A stretch of DNA of 64,000 nucleotides from CAWCPR01 sp963797475 (GTDB lineage Bacteria > Chloroflexota > Anaerolineae > Anaerolineales > UBA4823), in assembly GCA_963797475.1 (NCBI GenBank), contig CAWCPR010000003.1:744001-808000 (forward strand), in the 5' to 3' direction. A program made the position numbers and the translations under genes. The first letter of the stretch is position 1; each line of letters starts with the position of its first letter. The notes under the pieces were generated by a model. It made no database searches and was not told where the DNA came from. It worked only from the letters and a program-made list of their open reading frames with translations. This document shows positions 30,319 through 39,048 of this stretch, piece by piece.

Positions 30319-31221
30319 TCATTCATCCCGAGACGATATTTCGCTGATTTCCTGGAGTAGGTTCAACGCCTCCAGCAAAGCCTCGCGCTGCAAGCAGACG
30401 GCGTCGCCCAGCATGAAGGTCCGGTAACCCAAAGAGAGCAGGTAGGCCACGTCGCTGATCTCGGCGCTGACCGGCACAGGCTCGAAAGCCAGCGAGTCCA
30501 GAATGCGGCTGGCCAGGATGGCATCCGGGTCAGCCTGGATGATTTCCTTCAGGGCCGGAAGGATCCTATGCGGCCGCAGCACTTCCACGTAAAGGTCGCC
30601 GCGCGCCGCCGCCAGCCGGCCCTGGCTGCTGCCATATTTACGGGCGAAGGCCAACCCTTTGCGCGATTCGATTTTCAGGAGCAGCTCGGCGCCTGGGAGC
30701 AGATCGCGCACTTCCTGGGGGTCAGAAACTGTCTCCACATAGGAGAGCATCACCCGCGAGAGACCCAGGTCCCGCATGGCAGCCAGGTAAGCCCGGTCGG
30801 TTTCAGTCAGGGTCCCCAAAATTTCCAGGGAGGGGTGGACGATATTCAGCGATTCACCCGGCCCGACCACCCGCCGCGGCCCGTTTTCCAGGATCAGCCG
30901 GTCTGCATCGACGGCTACGATGCGGGCGTGTTCGGCGCCATCCGAGAAGAAAACATCCACTGGGGTGTGCACCCGGATCGGGTGGGAGATGCGCACCTCC
31001 GTGAACGGCGGAACTGCCGCCCCCACCACCCGCAATTGGCGGCCTTTCAGGTCGATCCATAAGGGTTTGCCCAAAGCCCCCAGGCGCCGGATGGCTTCCT
31101 CCGGCCCCTCCCGCAGCGGCATCACGGTGTTCAGCCGCAAGCCGCAAACCAACGGATGCTCGACCACCTCCTGGAGATAGTCTGCATAGGGTGGGGCAGT
31201 GACGATGACCTGCAAGGCCAT
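30319..31221 (-). CDS. Pyruvate kinase-like barrel protein
   Basis: 300 residues, TIM-barrel fold of the pyruvate kinase superfamily without the C-terminal allosteric domain. Recognisable parts are DLKGRQLRV, the B-domain-like stretch IVAVDADRLILENG, VHPSLEILGTLTETD, the Lys-loop LLKIESRKGLAF, and AARGDLYVEV (compare KIExxxG and ARGDLG). It lacks full PK length (~470), so catalysis is doubtful. It starts 1 base after the stop of the vWA gene, so they form an operon. Confidence 0.7.
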   Translation of the reverse strand: MALQVIVTAPPYADYLQEVVEHPLVCGLRLNTVMPLREGPEEAIRRLGALGKPLWIDLKGRQLRVVGAAVPPFTEVRISHPIRVHTPVDVFFSDGAEHARIVAVDADRLILENGPRRVVGPGESLNIVHPSLEILGTLTETDRAYLAAMRDLGLSRVMLSYVETVSDPQEVRDLLPGAELLLKIESRKGLAFARKYGSSQGRLAAARGDLYVEVLRPHRILPALKEIIQADPDAILASRILDSLAFEPVPVSAEISDVAYLLSLGYRTFMLGDAVCLQREALLEALNLLQEISEISSRDE

Positions 31222-31222
31222 G

Positions 31223-32185
31223 CTAGATTTTCAGGGTCGTGCCGCAATAAATGCAGGTGAACATGCCATGCGCGTCCACCGGGATCGGGCCGCCGCAGCG
31301 CGGGCAGATCACCTCGATAGGCTTGCTGACCAGGTCCACTTTACCCTGGTCCTGGCGGGCCAGCATGTTGGCTCGAAAGTCGGGAAACTGGCCCCAGGCG
31401 CGCGCCACCAGGCCCATGGCATAATCAACCGCCCGCTGCTCGTCCTGGATGTGGAAGATCTTCTTCTCCCCAATGGCCTCAGCCCATTGCTGGTCGACGA
31501 TATCTCCCGCTTTGCCCGTAGGGCGGCGCAGGAACCAGGTATTCCATTTTTGCGAGACTTTTTTCCAGGCTTGGATGGCGTCGATGTCTTTTGCGACCCG
31601 GTCGCCCAACTGGCTCAGGATGAAATTCTTCGGGATTGTGGGGTGCATATTGACATCCCCAAACACGATCAGGAAGGGCGGTTCCTGGGTGGCGGGAATT
31701 TTGACGTGTGTGTTGACCCAGTGGGCGAACAACCCGTAGCTTTCAGGGGCATCCCCACCGCCGCCCTCACCGTATAACGACCCCAGCAATTGTTCCAGGT
31801 CGAACCCGCTGGCAAATGTGGTTACCTGCAAAGGCCAGCGGTCCACCGCGACATCTCCGATGGCAGCGAAGGACACTGCCAGGTCTTCCCGGTATTGGGA
31901 AAGGGTGTTGAACAACAGCGGCAGCCGGTCGAAAATCTCGAAAGGCCAGTCGGCCATCGATCCGGTCACGTCCACAGCGATGATAAGCGGGTTCTGCGAG
32001 CTGGTTTCGATGTGTTTTTGCGGGTCGATGATCTTTTGATTGGGCTGGGATTTCTTTTCGTAGGTACGCGGACCATGCGCCGAGGCCCGTTCGGCAGCCT
32101 TCCTGCGCTTATCCGCGCCTTCGGCGCCATACTTATAATCTCCGCTTCCATACCACGAGCTGGGGTCTTCATTCCACGAGTACAT
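31223..32185 (-). CDS. vWA-domain protein with C-terminal zinc ribbon
   Basis: 320 residues. The MIDAS metal site is visible as AVDVTGSMADW (DxTxS) at about residue 70, followed by a beta/alpha fold with GEGGGGDAPESYG. The C-terminus has a zinc ribbon CPRCGGPIPVDAHGMFTCIYCG. The N-terminus is Tyr/Gly/Ser-rich (DPSSWYGSGDYKYG). Likely a cytoplasmic scaffold or chelatase-type cofactor; the partner is not known. The ATG has AAGGAG ahead and lies just upstream of the PK-like gene. Confidence 0.8.
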   Translation of the reverse strand: MYSWNEDPSSWYGSGDYKYGAEGADKRRKAAERASAHGPRTYEKKSQPNQKIIDPQKHIETSSQNPLIIAVDVTGSMADWPFEIFDRLPLLFNTLSQYREDLAVSFAAIGDVAVDRWPLQVTTFASGFDLEQLLGSLYGEGGGGDAPESYGLFAHWVNTHVKIPATQEPPFLIVFGDVNMHPTIPKNFILSQLGDRVAKDIDAIQAWKKVSQKWNTWFLRRPTGKAGDIVDQQWAEAIGEKKIFHIQDEQRAVDYAMGLVARAWGQFPDFRANMLARQDQGKVDLVSKPIEVICPRCGGPIPVDAHGMFTCIYCGTTLKI

Positions 32186-32193
32186 TTTGACTC

Positions 32194-32236
32194 CTTAAAT
32201 GATGAATCTCTTTTCATCCTTACGCGTGGTGCGCCG
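32194..32236 (-). repeat. Dispersed upstream element, copy before the vWA gene
   Basis: On the minus strand GGCGCACCACGCGTAAGGAT leads into GATGAA-AAGAGA-TTCATC (6-bp dyad) and AAGGAG before the vWA start. A 23-base stretch (32213-32235) is identical, inverted, to 63893-63915; resemblance continues for ~43 bases. A related arrangement precedes the gene at 57764. Confidence 0.6.
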
Positions 32237-32274
32237 ACCTCCGGCCTGCGGCCAGGGGCTGAGCGCCCAACCCA

Positions 32275-32829
32275 TCAAACGATGATCGTTTCCATTGCCA
32301 ATGTATGCAGTCCAAACTCGCGGCGAAACCGTTGGTCCAGCCGGTTTTGCAGGATATATGCAGCCGTCTCAGCCGGCACCAGGGACTGCCAGTTGCCGCC
32401 ACGCGCCATTTCTCGACGGACCATCGTGGCTGTCACAGCGATTTTGCGGTCGTTGGGGATGAAATCAACTGGCCGGGAAATAGAGAATTGGCCCTCCAGC
32501 AGGCTGCGGACGTATGGATTGGCCGTCACCAGGCGGGCGGAATTCCCAAAGGTGTCGATCGCCAACCGGCGCCATTCAGGTTCAGCGTGGACATCCGGGA
32601 TTGGCGCCAGCCTATAGTTCGAATAGGCTGCCAGGCTGAGCCGCAGCATTTCTGTTACTTCCCCCAGCGAAAATGGATTGCGATAATCGTGGACATTGGC
32701 GCTGCCAATGCCAACCAGCACGTTCTCGAAGCGCTCGCAGAGCGCCTGCAAGGCTGCCTGGTGACCGAGATGAACCGGCTGCCAACGGCCGAGTATGGCT
32801 ACGGAGTTCTCTCCCTTTTGGTTTGGCAT
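32275..32829 (-). CDS. nadM: NadM-like nicotinamide-nucleotide adenylyltransferase
   Basis: 184 residues of the nucleotidyltransferase/HIGH superfamily, as in archaeal-type NMN adenylyltransferases. The N-terminal ILGRWQPVHLGHQAAL corresponds to GRFQPFHxGH; the C-terminal ATP loop is VTATMVRREMARGGNW. The central PFSLGEVTEMLRLSL is typical for the family. It would make NAD from NMN. It points away from the GGDEF gene, with a ~143-base shared upstream region. Confidence 0.85.
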   Translation of the reverse strand: MPNQKGENSVAILGRWQPVHLGHQAALQALCERFENVLVGIGSANVHDYRNPFSLGEVTEMLRLSLAAYSNYRLAPIPDVHAEPEWRRLAIDTFGNSARLVTANPYVRSLLEGQFSISRPVDFIPNDRKIAVTATMVRREMARGGNWQSLVPAETAAYILQNRLDQRFRREFGLHTLAMETIIV

Positions 32830-32972
32830 GGGTGGAAAAATTATATCAGACCGGGCAATTTTACAGAAAATTTATCGCATTTCCCTGTTTGCATCGCTAT
32901 ACTCATTCTAGGCCTCCCCGCGTAAAGACCGGCCTCGGTTTTCACTGTTGAAACAGCGCTGGAGCAATTTTT

Positions 32973-34217
32973 ATGGATACAACCGGAATTGGAACGATAA
33001 GCGCTCATCGAATTAACTGGTCTGAGCTCCCCGAGCAAAAGCTGACCACGGTAGCGAATCATGTAGAGGAAACCCTGAGAGGCGGCTTTCGCCGGCTGGG
33101 ATTTCCTGCTCCGCTCGAAGACATTTTCGAACAGGAAACAGGCGCGGCCCGCGTTCGCCACATGGTTATCGCTGGCTTGGTCGCTATCCTGATTTATGAC
33201 GCATTTCTGTTCTCGGATTACCTGACGACCCCAGATATCTTCAAGACCGCTCTGATCGTTCGTCTCGGGATTTTCACTCCTTTGACTCTCCTGATTATGG
33301 CGACCCAGTATCGCGGCCTCACTCCACATCTCAGAGAGTGCGCCGGGGCATTCGCTTCGGTGGTTGGCAGCGTAGGCCTGATCTATTTGCTCATGCTCAG
33401 TGGGGATCCCAACGCATCTTACCCGATCTACGGCCTGATCCTGGTCATCATGTTTGGAAATATCGTTCTGCAACTGCGCTTCTGGTACGCCGCGGCGGCC
33501 TCCCTGGCGTCAGTGTTCATTTATTCCGCTGTAATCTTCACAGCGCTCAGCCCGCTGCCCATCGCCCAGGTCAATAACATCCTCATTCTGTTCTCGACCG
33601 CTTTATTAACCGCCTTCGCTAACCACAGCCTGGAAAGGGACCAGCGCCGCAGCTATTTGCTAAACCTGCGCGAGAGAATCAGGCGGGCTGCCCTCAGCGA
33701 GCGCAATGACAAATTGATGGAGCTCTCGCATATCGACCCTCTGACCGGCCTGGCCAACCGGCGAGAGCTTGCCGAATACCTGGATTTGCTTCTACAGAAG
33801 CCGGCGACGGATAAGCTGGCGATCGTCATGCTGGATGTCGATCACTTCAAGCTTTACAACGATTATTATGGTCACCCGATGGGGGATGAATGTCTGCGAA
33901 AGATCGCCGGGGTTTTAACGGAATCCACGCGTCATGGAGCTGACCTGGTAGTCCGCTTCGGCGGCGAGGAATTTGTAGCCGTGCTGCCTGGATGTGAGAT
34001 TGCAGCGGCAGAGCGCTTTGCAGAGCGCATCCTCAAAGCAGTTCAGGACTTATCGATTCCCCATATCACCTCGCCGATCTCAGACACCGTCAGCATCAGC
34101 GCGGGTGTGGCAGTCGGGCTGGCTGGCGACAGCACGGATGTACAGGCGCTCCTTGCCAGGGCGGATTCCGCCCTGTACCGGGCCAAGTCCTCAGGTCGTA
34201 ACTGCGTCCAACATTAA
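32973..34217 (+). CDS. Membrane diguanylate cyclase (GGDEF), I-site lost
   Basis: 414 residues: an N-terminal ~65 residues, about six membrane helices (residues ~70-215), a basic linker (LRERIRRAALSERNDKLMEL) and a GGDEF domain starting DPLTGLANRRELAEYLD. The active site is RFGGEEFVAVLPG; magnesium site LDVDHFKLYND. The inhibitory RxxD is HGAD here, so product feedback is probably missing. Synthesises c-di-GMP; the HD-GYP protein at 44757 could degrade it. Confidence 0.92.
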   Translation: MDTTGIGTISAHRINWSELPEQKLTTVANHVEETLRGGFRRLGFPAPLEDIFEQETGAARVRHMVIAGLVAILIYDAFLFSDYLTTPDIFKTALIVRLGIFTPLTLLIMATQYRGLTPHLRECAGAFASVVGSVGLIYLLMLSGDPNASYPIYGLILVIMFGNIVLQLRFWYAAAASLASVFIYSAVIFTALSPLPIAQVNNILILFSTALLTAFANHSLERDQRRSYLLNLRERIRRAALSERNDKLMELSHIDPLTGLANRRELAEYLDLLLQKPATDKLAIVMLDVDHFKLYNDYYGHPMGDECLRKIAGVLTESTRHGADLVVRFGGEEFVAVLPGCEIAAAERFAERILKAVQDLSIPHITSPISDTVSISAGVAVGLAGDSTDVQALLARADSALYRAKSSGRNCVQH

Positions 34218-34258
34218 GTGGCAGGCGAGTTCTTTAAGATTCAGCGGAGATTTGCAGA

Positions 34259-34945
34259 TTAAGGCGAGGGGCTATTTTCCAGGGCTGCCTTGCGATTTGG
34301 CTTAAGAAAACCCCCAACCAGCAGCCCGACGGCCAGGAAAACCACGCCCACAATCCCGGTGACGCCCGGTAAAATCCATAGTAGGATCGTACTGGAGGCG
34401 GATTTGATGCGCGCCTGGCGCGGGCGCTCGGGGTCGTAAAGAATGCTGACCGAATCGCCGACTTCATAGGCAGCCGGCCAGCTTCCTTCAGAGAGCTGCA
34501 CCCTCTGAAGCGACTCGTCGGGCAAATAAAATTCAACGACCGGATAAAAGTATTCCTGGCTAACTTGCTGGTCTGTTGCCTGGTAACTGCGCGCCACAAC
34601 GTCGACCACACGGCCTGAGGCGCTTTTCTCCCTGGAAAGCGCAAGACCTGCATTGACTCCCGAAACGCCGGCGATGGCGAGCATAAGGATGGCGATCGTT
34701 AGAAAGATCCCGGCGATGACAGCCGGGAAGCGCGAAGACTGGCTCTCGAGCTGGCGAAATTCCTCTTCAAACTCCTTGTCAAAGGCTTCGTCAAAGCCCT
34801 CATCCTTCGACTTTGAGATGAGCATTTCGATCCTGGCGCGATCCTCCGCATCGGGGATCTCGTCCGGGCTGTCGTATTGGACCCCATCCACCTCAACGGA
34901 TATCACTTCGTCGTTTTCTGTATTGAGGGAATACTTTTTAGCCAT
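34259..34945 (-). CDS. DUF3592-like membrane protein
   Basis: 228 residues; the ATG at 34945 (MAKKYSLNTE) is favoured over 34963. An acidic cytoplasmic start (~60 residues, DEGFDEAFDKEFEEEFRQLE) precedes a membrane helix (VIAGIFLTIAILMLAIAG), an extracytoplasmic beta domain with ASGRVVDVV, YPVVEFYLPDES, and GDSVSILYDPERPRQARI, then a second helix (LPGVTGIVGVVFLAVGL). This matches the DUF3592 pattern. Function unknown. Confidence 0.7.
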   Translation of the reverse strand: MAKKYSLNTENDEVISVEVDGVQYDSPDEIPDAEDRARIEMLISKSKDEGFDEAFDKEFEEEFRQLESQSSRFPAVIAGIFLTIAILMLAIAGVSGVNAGLALSREKSASGRVVDVVARSYQATDQQVSQEYFYPVVEFYLPDESLQRVQLSEGSWPAAYEVGDSVSILYDPERPRQARIKSASSTILLWILPGVTGIVGVVFLAVGLLVGGFLKPNRKAALENSPSP

Positions 34946-34996
34946 GACTGATGATATCATCATTGCTGAGCTCTATGGGATTTTCTGGGGTAGGGG

Positions 34997-35048
34997 CCGG
35001 ATTTGGGGGTGTGAGCGTACGTACGTACGCTCACACCCCCAAATCCGG
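34997..35048. repeat. 52-bp perfect palindrome
   Basis: Perfect dyad without a spacer: arm CCGGATTTGGGGGTGTGAGC then GTACGT, mirrored by its complement. The centre is GTACGTAC. It lies between the DUF3592 gene start and the MerR/VOC pair. No T run follows, so it is not a standard terminator; it may be a cruciform, a protein site or a fold-back artefact. Confidence 0.85.
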
Positions 35049-35127
35049 GGTTCACCACAGCGATTCCTAAAGACCCTTAATTTGTAAAGTCCTCAAAGAT
35101 CTACTCTTCAACCTTCCCCCGGATCGA

Positions 35128-35268
35128 TCATTCAATGACCTGATCGAATCCCAGGCCGATATCGATTGGCACGCTGAACACCAGCCGGTAGCCATCCGGA
35201 TCGATAACAGTGACCTCGCGCACGACCCGGGTCGCAAAGGACGGCATGGGATAAATTTCTTCCGTCAT
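35128..35268 (-). CDS. 46-residue glyoxalase/VOC-like C-terminal fragment, coupled to MerR gene
   Basis: Short open frame whose ATG overlaps the stop of the MerR gene as TAATG, so it is likely translated by coupling. The sequence REVTVIDPDGYRLVFSVPI matches the last strand-loop-strand of VOC (glyoxalase/bleomycin-resistance) proteins; the rest of the fold is absent. Could be a remnant of a downstream resistance gene or a functional half-module. Ends with DQVIE. Confidence 0.5.
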   Translation of the reverse strand: MTEEIYPMPSFATRVVREVTVIDPDGYRLVFSVPIDIGLGFDQVIE

Positions 35269-36014
35269 TACTTGCCCTCTTTTTGGATGGCTATTTTCAT
35301 GGCCTGACGCAGGAACTCCGCAAGCTGCGGGTCGATCTTGTCGAAGTTCGCCTTGAAGCGCGGGTCATCATTGTACAGGTCCACCAACCCCAACATCTGC
35401 TCGTCGTTCGGGACCCAGAAGTGCTCAATGTAGCGACGCCAGCGCTGAGCGCTTTCCTGCGCTTCGGGTGAAGCCGGGCCCTTGGGCAGCGCCTGCAGAA
35501 GGCTTTCAATCGCGGCATTGCCTTCTTCTCCAATGCGCTGCTTATCGGCGTCGGTGTAACTCTTCCATTTTTTGTAGGAGGCTTTTACCGTCTCGGGGTC
35601 GTACATCTGCATGGCCTCTTTCTCGTATTCAGCCTGCTGTTCATCGCTAAATCCTTCGAAAAATTGTCTCTGGCTCATTTCTTTTTTCCCTTTCAAGTGG
35701 TTTAGGGTATTGTCCACGGTCGCAACCAGGCGCTGCATTTGCAGGATACGTTTGCGCAGCGCCTCCCGGTGGCTCTCCAAGGCGTTCATAACATCGAAGT
35801 CGGGGCGTTCCACGATATCGCGGATATCCTCGAGCGGCATCTCAAGCTCGCGATAGAGCAAGATTTGCTGCAAGCGCAGGATGGCCTCCTCGCCGTAGTA
35901 CCGGTAGCCGTTATCGCCAATCCGGGAGGGCTTCAGCAGGCCGATTTCATCGTAATAATGCAGCGTGCGCGGCGTGATGCCGGCTATTTTGGAAAGCTGT
36001 TTCACCGTGAACAT
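35268..36014 (-). CDS. MerR-family regulator with TipAS-like ligand domain
   Basis: 248 residues. An N-terminal MerR winged helix (MFTVKQLSKIAGITPRTLHY YDEIGLLKP) and helical dimer arm, then from ~115 a TipAS-type domain (QRQFFEGFSDEQQAEYEKEA, WKSYTDADKQRIGEEG, RRYIEHFWVPNDEQMLGLVDLY), known to trap thiopeptide and similar antibiotics. 248 residues is a normal TipAL length. Its promoter has the 19-bp MerR spacer, so it is probably autoregulated. Confidence 0.92.
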   Translation of the reverse strand: MFTVKQLSKIAGITPRTLHYYDEIGLLKPSRIGDNGYRYYGEEAILRLQQILLYRELEMPLEDIRDIVERPDFDVMNALESHREALRKRILQMQRLVATVDNTLNHLKGKKEMSQRQFFEGFSDEQQAEYEKEAMQMYDPETVKASYKKWKSYTDADKQRIGEEGNAAIESLLQALPKGPASPEAQESAQRWRRYIEHFWVPNDEQMLGLVDLYNDDPRFKANFDKIDPQLAEFLRQAMKIAIQKEGK

Positions 36015-36020
36015 GAACCA

Positions 36021-36051
36021 AGTATAAACTATGACGTAACGTTAATGTCAA
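36021..36051 (-). promoter_or_regulatory. MerR-type promoter with 19-bp spacer, leaderless transcript
   Basis: On the minus strand TTGACA (36046-36051), 19 bases, TATACT (36021-36026). The overlong spacer is the MerR hallmark; it includes an imperfect dyad TGAC-AT..AACGTT..GTCA. The -10 box ends 7 bases before the ATG, so the mRNA should start at or near the start codon, with no Shine-Dalgarno. Confidence 0.8.
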
Positions 36052-36059
36052 GGGTTTAT

Positions 36060-36101
36060 GAGGGGGTTGTTTTGCGGATGAAGCTTGCAAAACAACCCCT
36101 C
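36060..36101. terminator. Hairpin between the MerR promoter and the next gene
   Basis: GAGGGGGTTGTTTTGC pairs with GCAAAACAACCCCTC (one bulged G). The loop is GGATGAAGCTT. No strong U tract on either side; may be a regulatory hairpin or a weak terminator. Confidence 0.45.
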
Positions 36102-36207
36102 ACAGGATGGATCCCTTTTCAGCAGAATTTGTCGTGCGCCATTTGCACTCAACACTTTATAATAAGACTGGCGATCTTTGCCGCAAGGAAATGGAGGAAT
36201 GAAATAA

Positions 36208-36846
36208 ATGAATGTCAAATGGTCCGGCCCCGTGACTCTGATCTTATTTGTAGTGATCACGATTTTCGGCTTTGTCTCCTGGCTGGTCTTCCTGGGATTA
36301 ATTTGGTTTTTCTTGCAGGCCTTAGGGGTTTCGACCAGTCTCTGGGCGATGATCGAAGCTTTATCGACAGCCGTGGCTGCCGCGGCGGTGTTGAGCGCCG
36401 GTTTCATCGCCTATCGTGAGCTTTCGGAGATTACCAACAGCCGCTATCTGGAGGTAGCGGACCGGCTATTCGACGAGCTTAATTCTACAGAAAGCATTGA
36501 AGCCCGGCGTTGGATTTTCCAAAACTTGCCGGAAGACCCACAAAAGGGGATTGAGACTTTGCCGGAGGAAGGTCGAGCGGCCGTAAAACGCGTCCTGAAC
36601 TCTTTGGATCGCGTCTCGTTTCTAACCCAGTCCGGCTGGATTCCGGACGAGGTCGTTATGCCCTGGATGCACCCCCTCATCGCCAAATCCTGGGAAAAAC
36701 TAGGTCCTTATATCCTCTATGAAAGGGAGCGCCGCAGCGAGCCCTACTATTACGAGCAGGCCAGCTTGCTGGCGGAACGCTGCCGGATATGGAGGCAAAA
36801 ACACCTTCTGGATATCCAGGTCAAATGGGTCGATAAAGCTTTATAG
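36208..36846 (+). CDS. Hypothetical membrane protein, DUF4760-like
   Basis: 212 residues. Two N-terminal membrane helices (GPVTLILFVVITIFGFVSWL and, after ~50, ALSTAVAAAAVLSAGFIA), then a helical cytoplasmic domain with ADRLFDELNS, EARRWIFQNLPEDPQ and ILYERERRSEPYYYEQAS. The architecture resembles DUF4760 proteins. Function is unknown. The ATG has GGAGGAATG close by. Stands alone. Confidence 0.6.
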   Translation: MNVKWSGPVTLILFVVITIFGFVSWLVFLGLIWFFLQALGVSTSLWAMIEALSTAVAAAAVLSAGFIAYRELSEITNSRYLEVADRLFDELNSTESIEARRWIFQNLPEDPQKGIETLPEEGRAAVKRVLNSLDRVSFLTQSGWIPDEVVMPWMHPLIAKSWEKLGPYILYERERRSEPYYYEQASLLAERCRIWRQKHLLDIQVKWVDKAL

Positions 36847-36895
36847 GGAACACCTTCTCAAAAATAAGGTTAGGGGTCCCCAAGTGAACCGAGGC

Positions 36896-38808
36896 TCAGG
36901 GCTGCAAAGTTTTTTGGAAAAACTCGGTGATGGCGTTATAACAGGTCACCCGGTTTTCGTATTTCAAGACGTCGTGGCCCTCATTCTCGAACATCAGGTA
37001 TTCGATCGTTTTTCCTTTTGCTCGCAAGTTCTCGACCAAATCGCGGGATTCGCGCTCGACCACGCGCGGATCGTTCTTGCCCTGGATGACCAGCATCGGG
37101 CAGGCAAGCTGTTCCAGGTATGTGCGCGGGGAGCGTTCGACCAGGAACTCATACCCCTGCGGGTCCTGGGGATCGCCGAGGGTCAGGACAAAGTACGGTT
37201 TCCAGGTCTCGGGGATGCGCTCCATGAAAGTCAGCATGTCGTACGGGCCGAACATATCCACGGCTGCTCGCCACAGGTCCGGGTGGCGCCCGGCTAAAGT
37301 CAGAGTCATATACCCGCCATAAGAGCGGCCGACGACGCCGGCCCGGTCCACATCCAGGCGTGGATCTTTCGGAAGCACGTGCTGCATGGTGTACACATGA
37401 TCCAGGCGGTCCTGACCGCCCCAGTCATGATCGACCTGTTTGGTGTAGTTCAGGCCGTAGCCGGTGCTGCCGCGCACGTTCGGGACAAACACGGCAAATC
37501 CCTTCAGCGTCAGAAATTGGATGAGCGGCATGGAAAACCAGGCAAAATCCGGGCGTTCCTGGCCTTGCGGGCCCCCATGGACGTAATAGACGACCGGCCG
37601 CGCCCCCTTGAAACCCAGCTCCTGCGCCGGGAGGTACAGGCGCGCCGAGATGGGGGTGCCGTCGAAGGAGGTGTAGGAAGCATCCTCGCCCTCTGAAAGC
37701 CACCCATCCGGGATACCCAGGACGCGTTCGTGGGTGTGACGGACGACCTTCTGGCGCTGCTGCCCCTCAATGGTGTAAATTTGGGTAGGGGATGTAGCGG
37801 TGGAGAAAGCCAGGGCGAACCGGTCGCAAGCTTTGTCATAGCTGATCAATTCCAGCACCCCATTAGAGATCGTCTCCGCCCCGCACAGCGTTCGTTCGAC
37901 ATGCAACGCCAAATCCGCTTCGTTAAAACGACCTCATAAACCCAACTGCACCCGTCGATGTTATATTGCAGCAGATAACGATCTTGATCGAGATGGGTGA
38001 GATGTTCAAGTTCGCCATTCCCGCTGTGGGCCAGGCCCAACACGTCTACCGGCTGGACATTCTGCGGGTTCTCGAGTGTGAAGTAGCCCGGCCCATAATT
38101 GTCCTGGAACAGGCTGGTGCCGAAAAGCAAGCCTCGATCCGCCTGGGTGAACTGGCAGTCGAAAATGGCATTTAAAGGCACCTCCTGCCCGGGCTGGCGT
38201 TGCTCAATCGGTATACCGTAGAGCAGGCGGCTCTTGCCGGTATCTTTTTCCCACAGATACAGACACTCATCGCCCATGGAGTAGCCGTCGATGAGCACCG
38301 CCCGGGTGTGGTCCTCATTCTCGCCGGCCGGATACGCTCCCCACTTACTTTCGCCAATCTTGGTCAGCTCGCCTGTCGCCAGGTTCCCACAGAAGGTCAG
38401 GTTGTTTTGTTCCTGGCGCGATTCCGCCCCCAGATAGGCCAGGTTCCGCTCAGAGTCGCAATGACCCAGGTGTACGCGATAGGGACTGAAGAAATTCTCG
38501 AAAGTTGGCTCCGGGAAGCCCCCCTGGATCGGGACCAGCATGGGTTGGTAATTTTCATCGCCGTCCCGGTCGATCATCACCAGAATTTTCCCCAGCTTAG
38601 GGAAAACATAAAACGACTGGCCGCCAATCAGGTGGGGATTTTGCAAGGCAATGTTGGGCGGGATAAGCGGTTCCGGAACCGAGCCGCCATAATCCATGGC
38701 ATACAAGCTCATGTGACCGCTCAGGTTGCTGATAAAGAAGATCCTATCCGCAGCAAGCTGCGGTTGTAGAAACGAACGAGCTGAAAGTAGGGATTCAATC
38801 CGGTACAT
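36896..38808 (-). CDS. S9 prolyl oligopeptidase-family peptidase, split by a frameshift
   Basis: About 637 residues in two frames. The first (38808 to ~37925) is the beta-propeller (SNLSGHMSLYAMDYGG, GHCDSERNLAYLG). The second (to 36896) is the alpha/beta-hydrolase: VPNVRGSTGYGLNYTKQ, nucleophile GRSYGGYMTL, Asp in VIQGKNDPRVVERES, His in FENEGHDVLKYENR. The frame is lost in the T-run of GTCGTTTTAACGAAG around 37924 (sense strand); adding or losing one T would read NEADLALHVER. It has no signal peptide and probably acts in the cytoplasm on peptides. Confidence 0.88.
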
Positions 38809-38972
38809 TTGGATTTCCTATTGTAAGAAGAATATCAACGCGCCTTATGCCGCTCATTTTACTTGAAATCTGGCAACTGCTCAACAAAGACAGACCTCAT
38901 TTTTATATTTGCAAGTTATCCTCTTGATCCAAGGTTTCTGGCGTTGCAGTAGATTATCACGCTTCGAAAGGA

Positions 38973-39034
38973 TTGACAAGCATGTGATTCTCGCCTATAA
39001 TTCAGCCATAAATTAAACCGGCGGTCGGTTTAAT
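38973..39034 (+). promoter_or_regulatory. TetR promoter with perfect palindromic operator
   Basis: TTGACA (38973-38978), 17 bases, TATAAT (38996-39001): a consensus promoter. Just after the start site lies ATTAAACCG-GCGGT-CGGTTTAAT (39012-39034), 9-bp perfect arms, then AAAAGG and ATG 39049. This is the expected arrangement for autorepression by the TetR protein, which would also control the following ABC genes if the unit is polycistronic. Confidence 0.85.
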
Positions 39035-39048
39035 AAAAGGATGAACGA

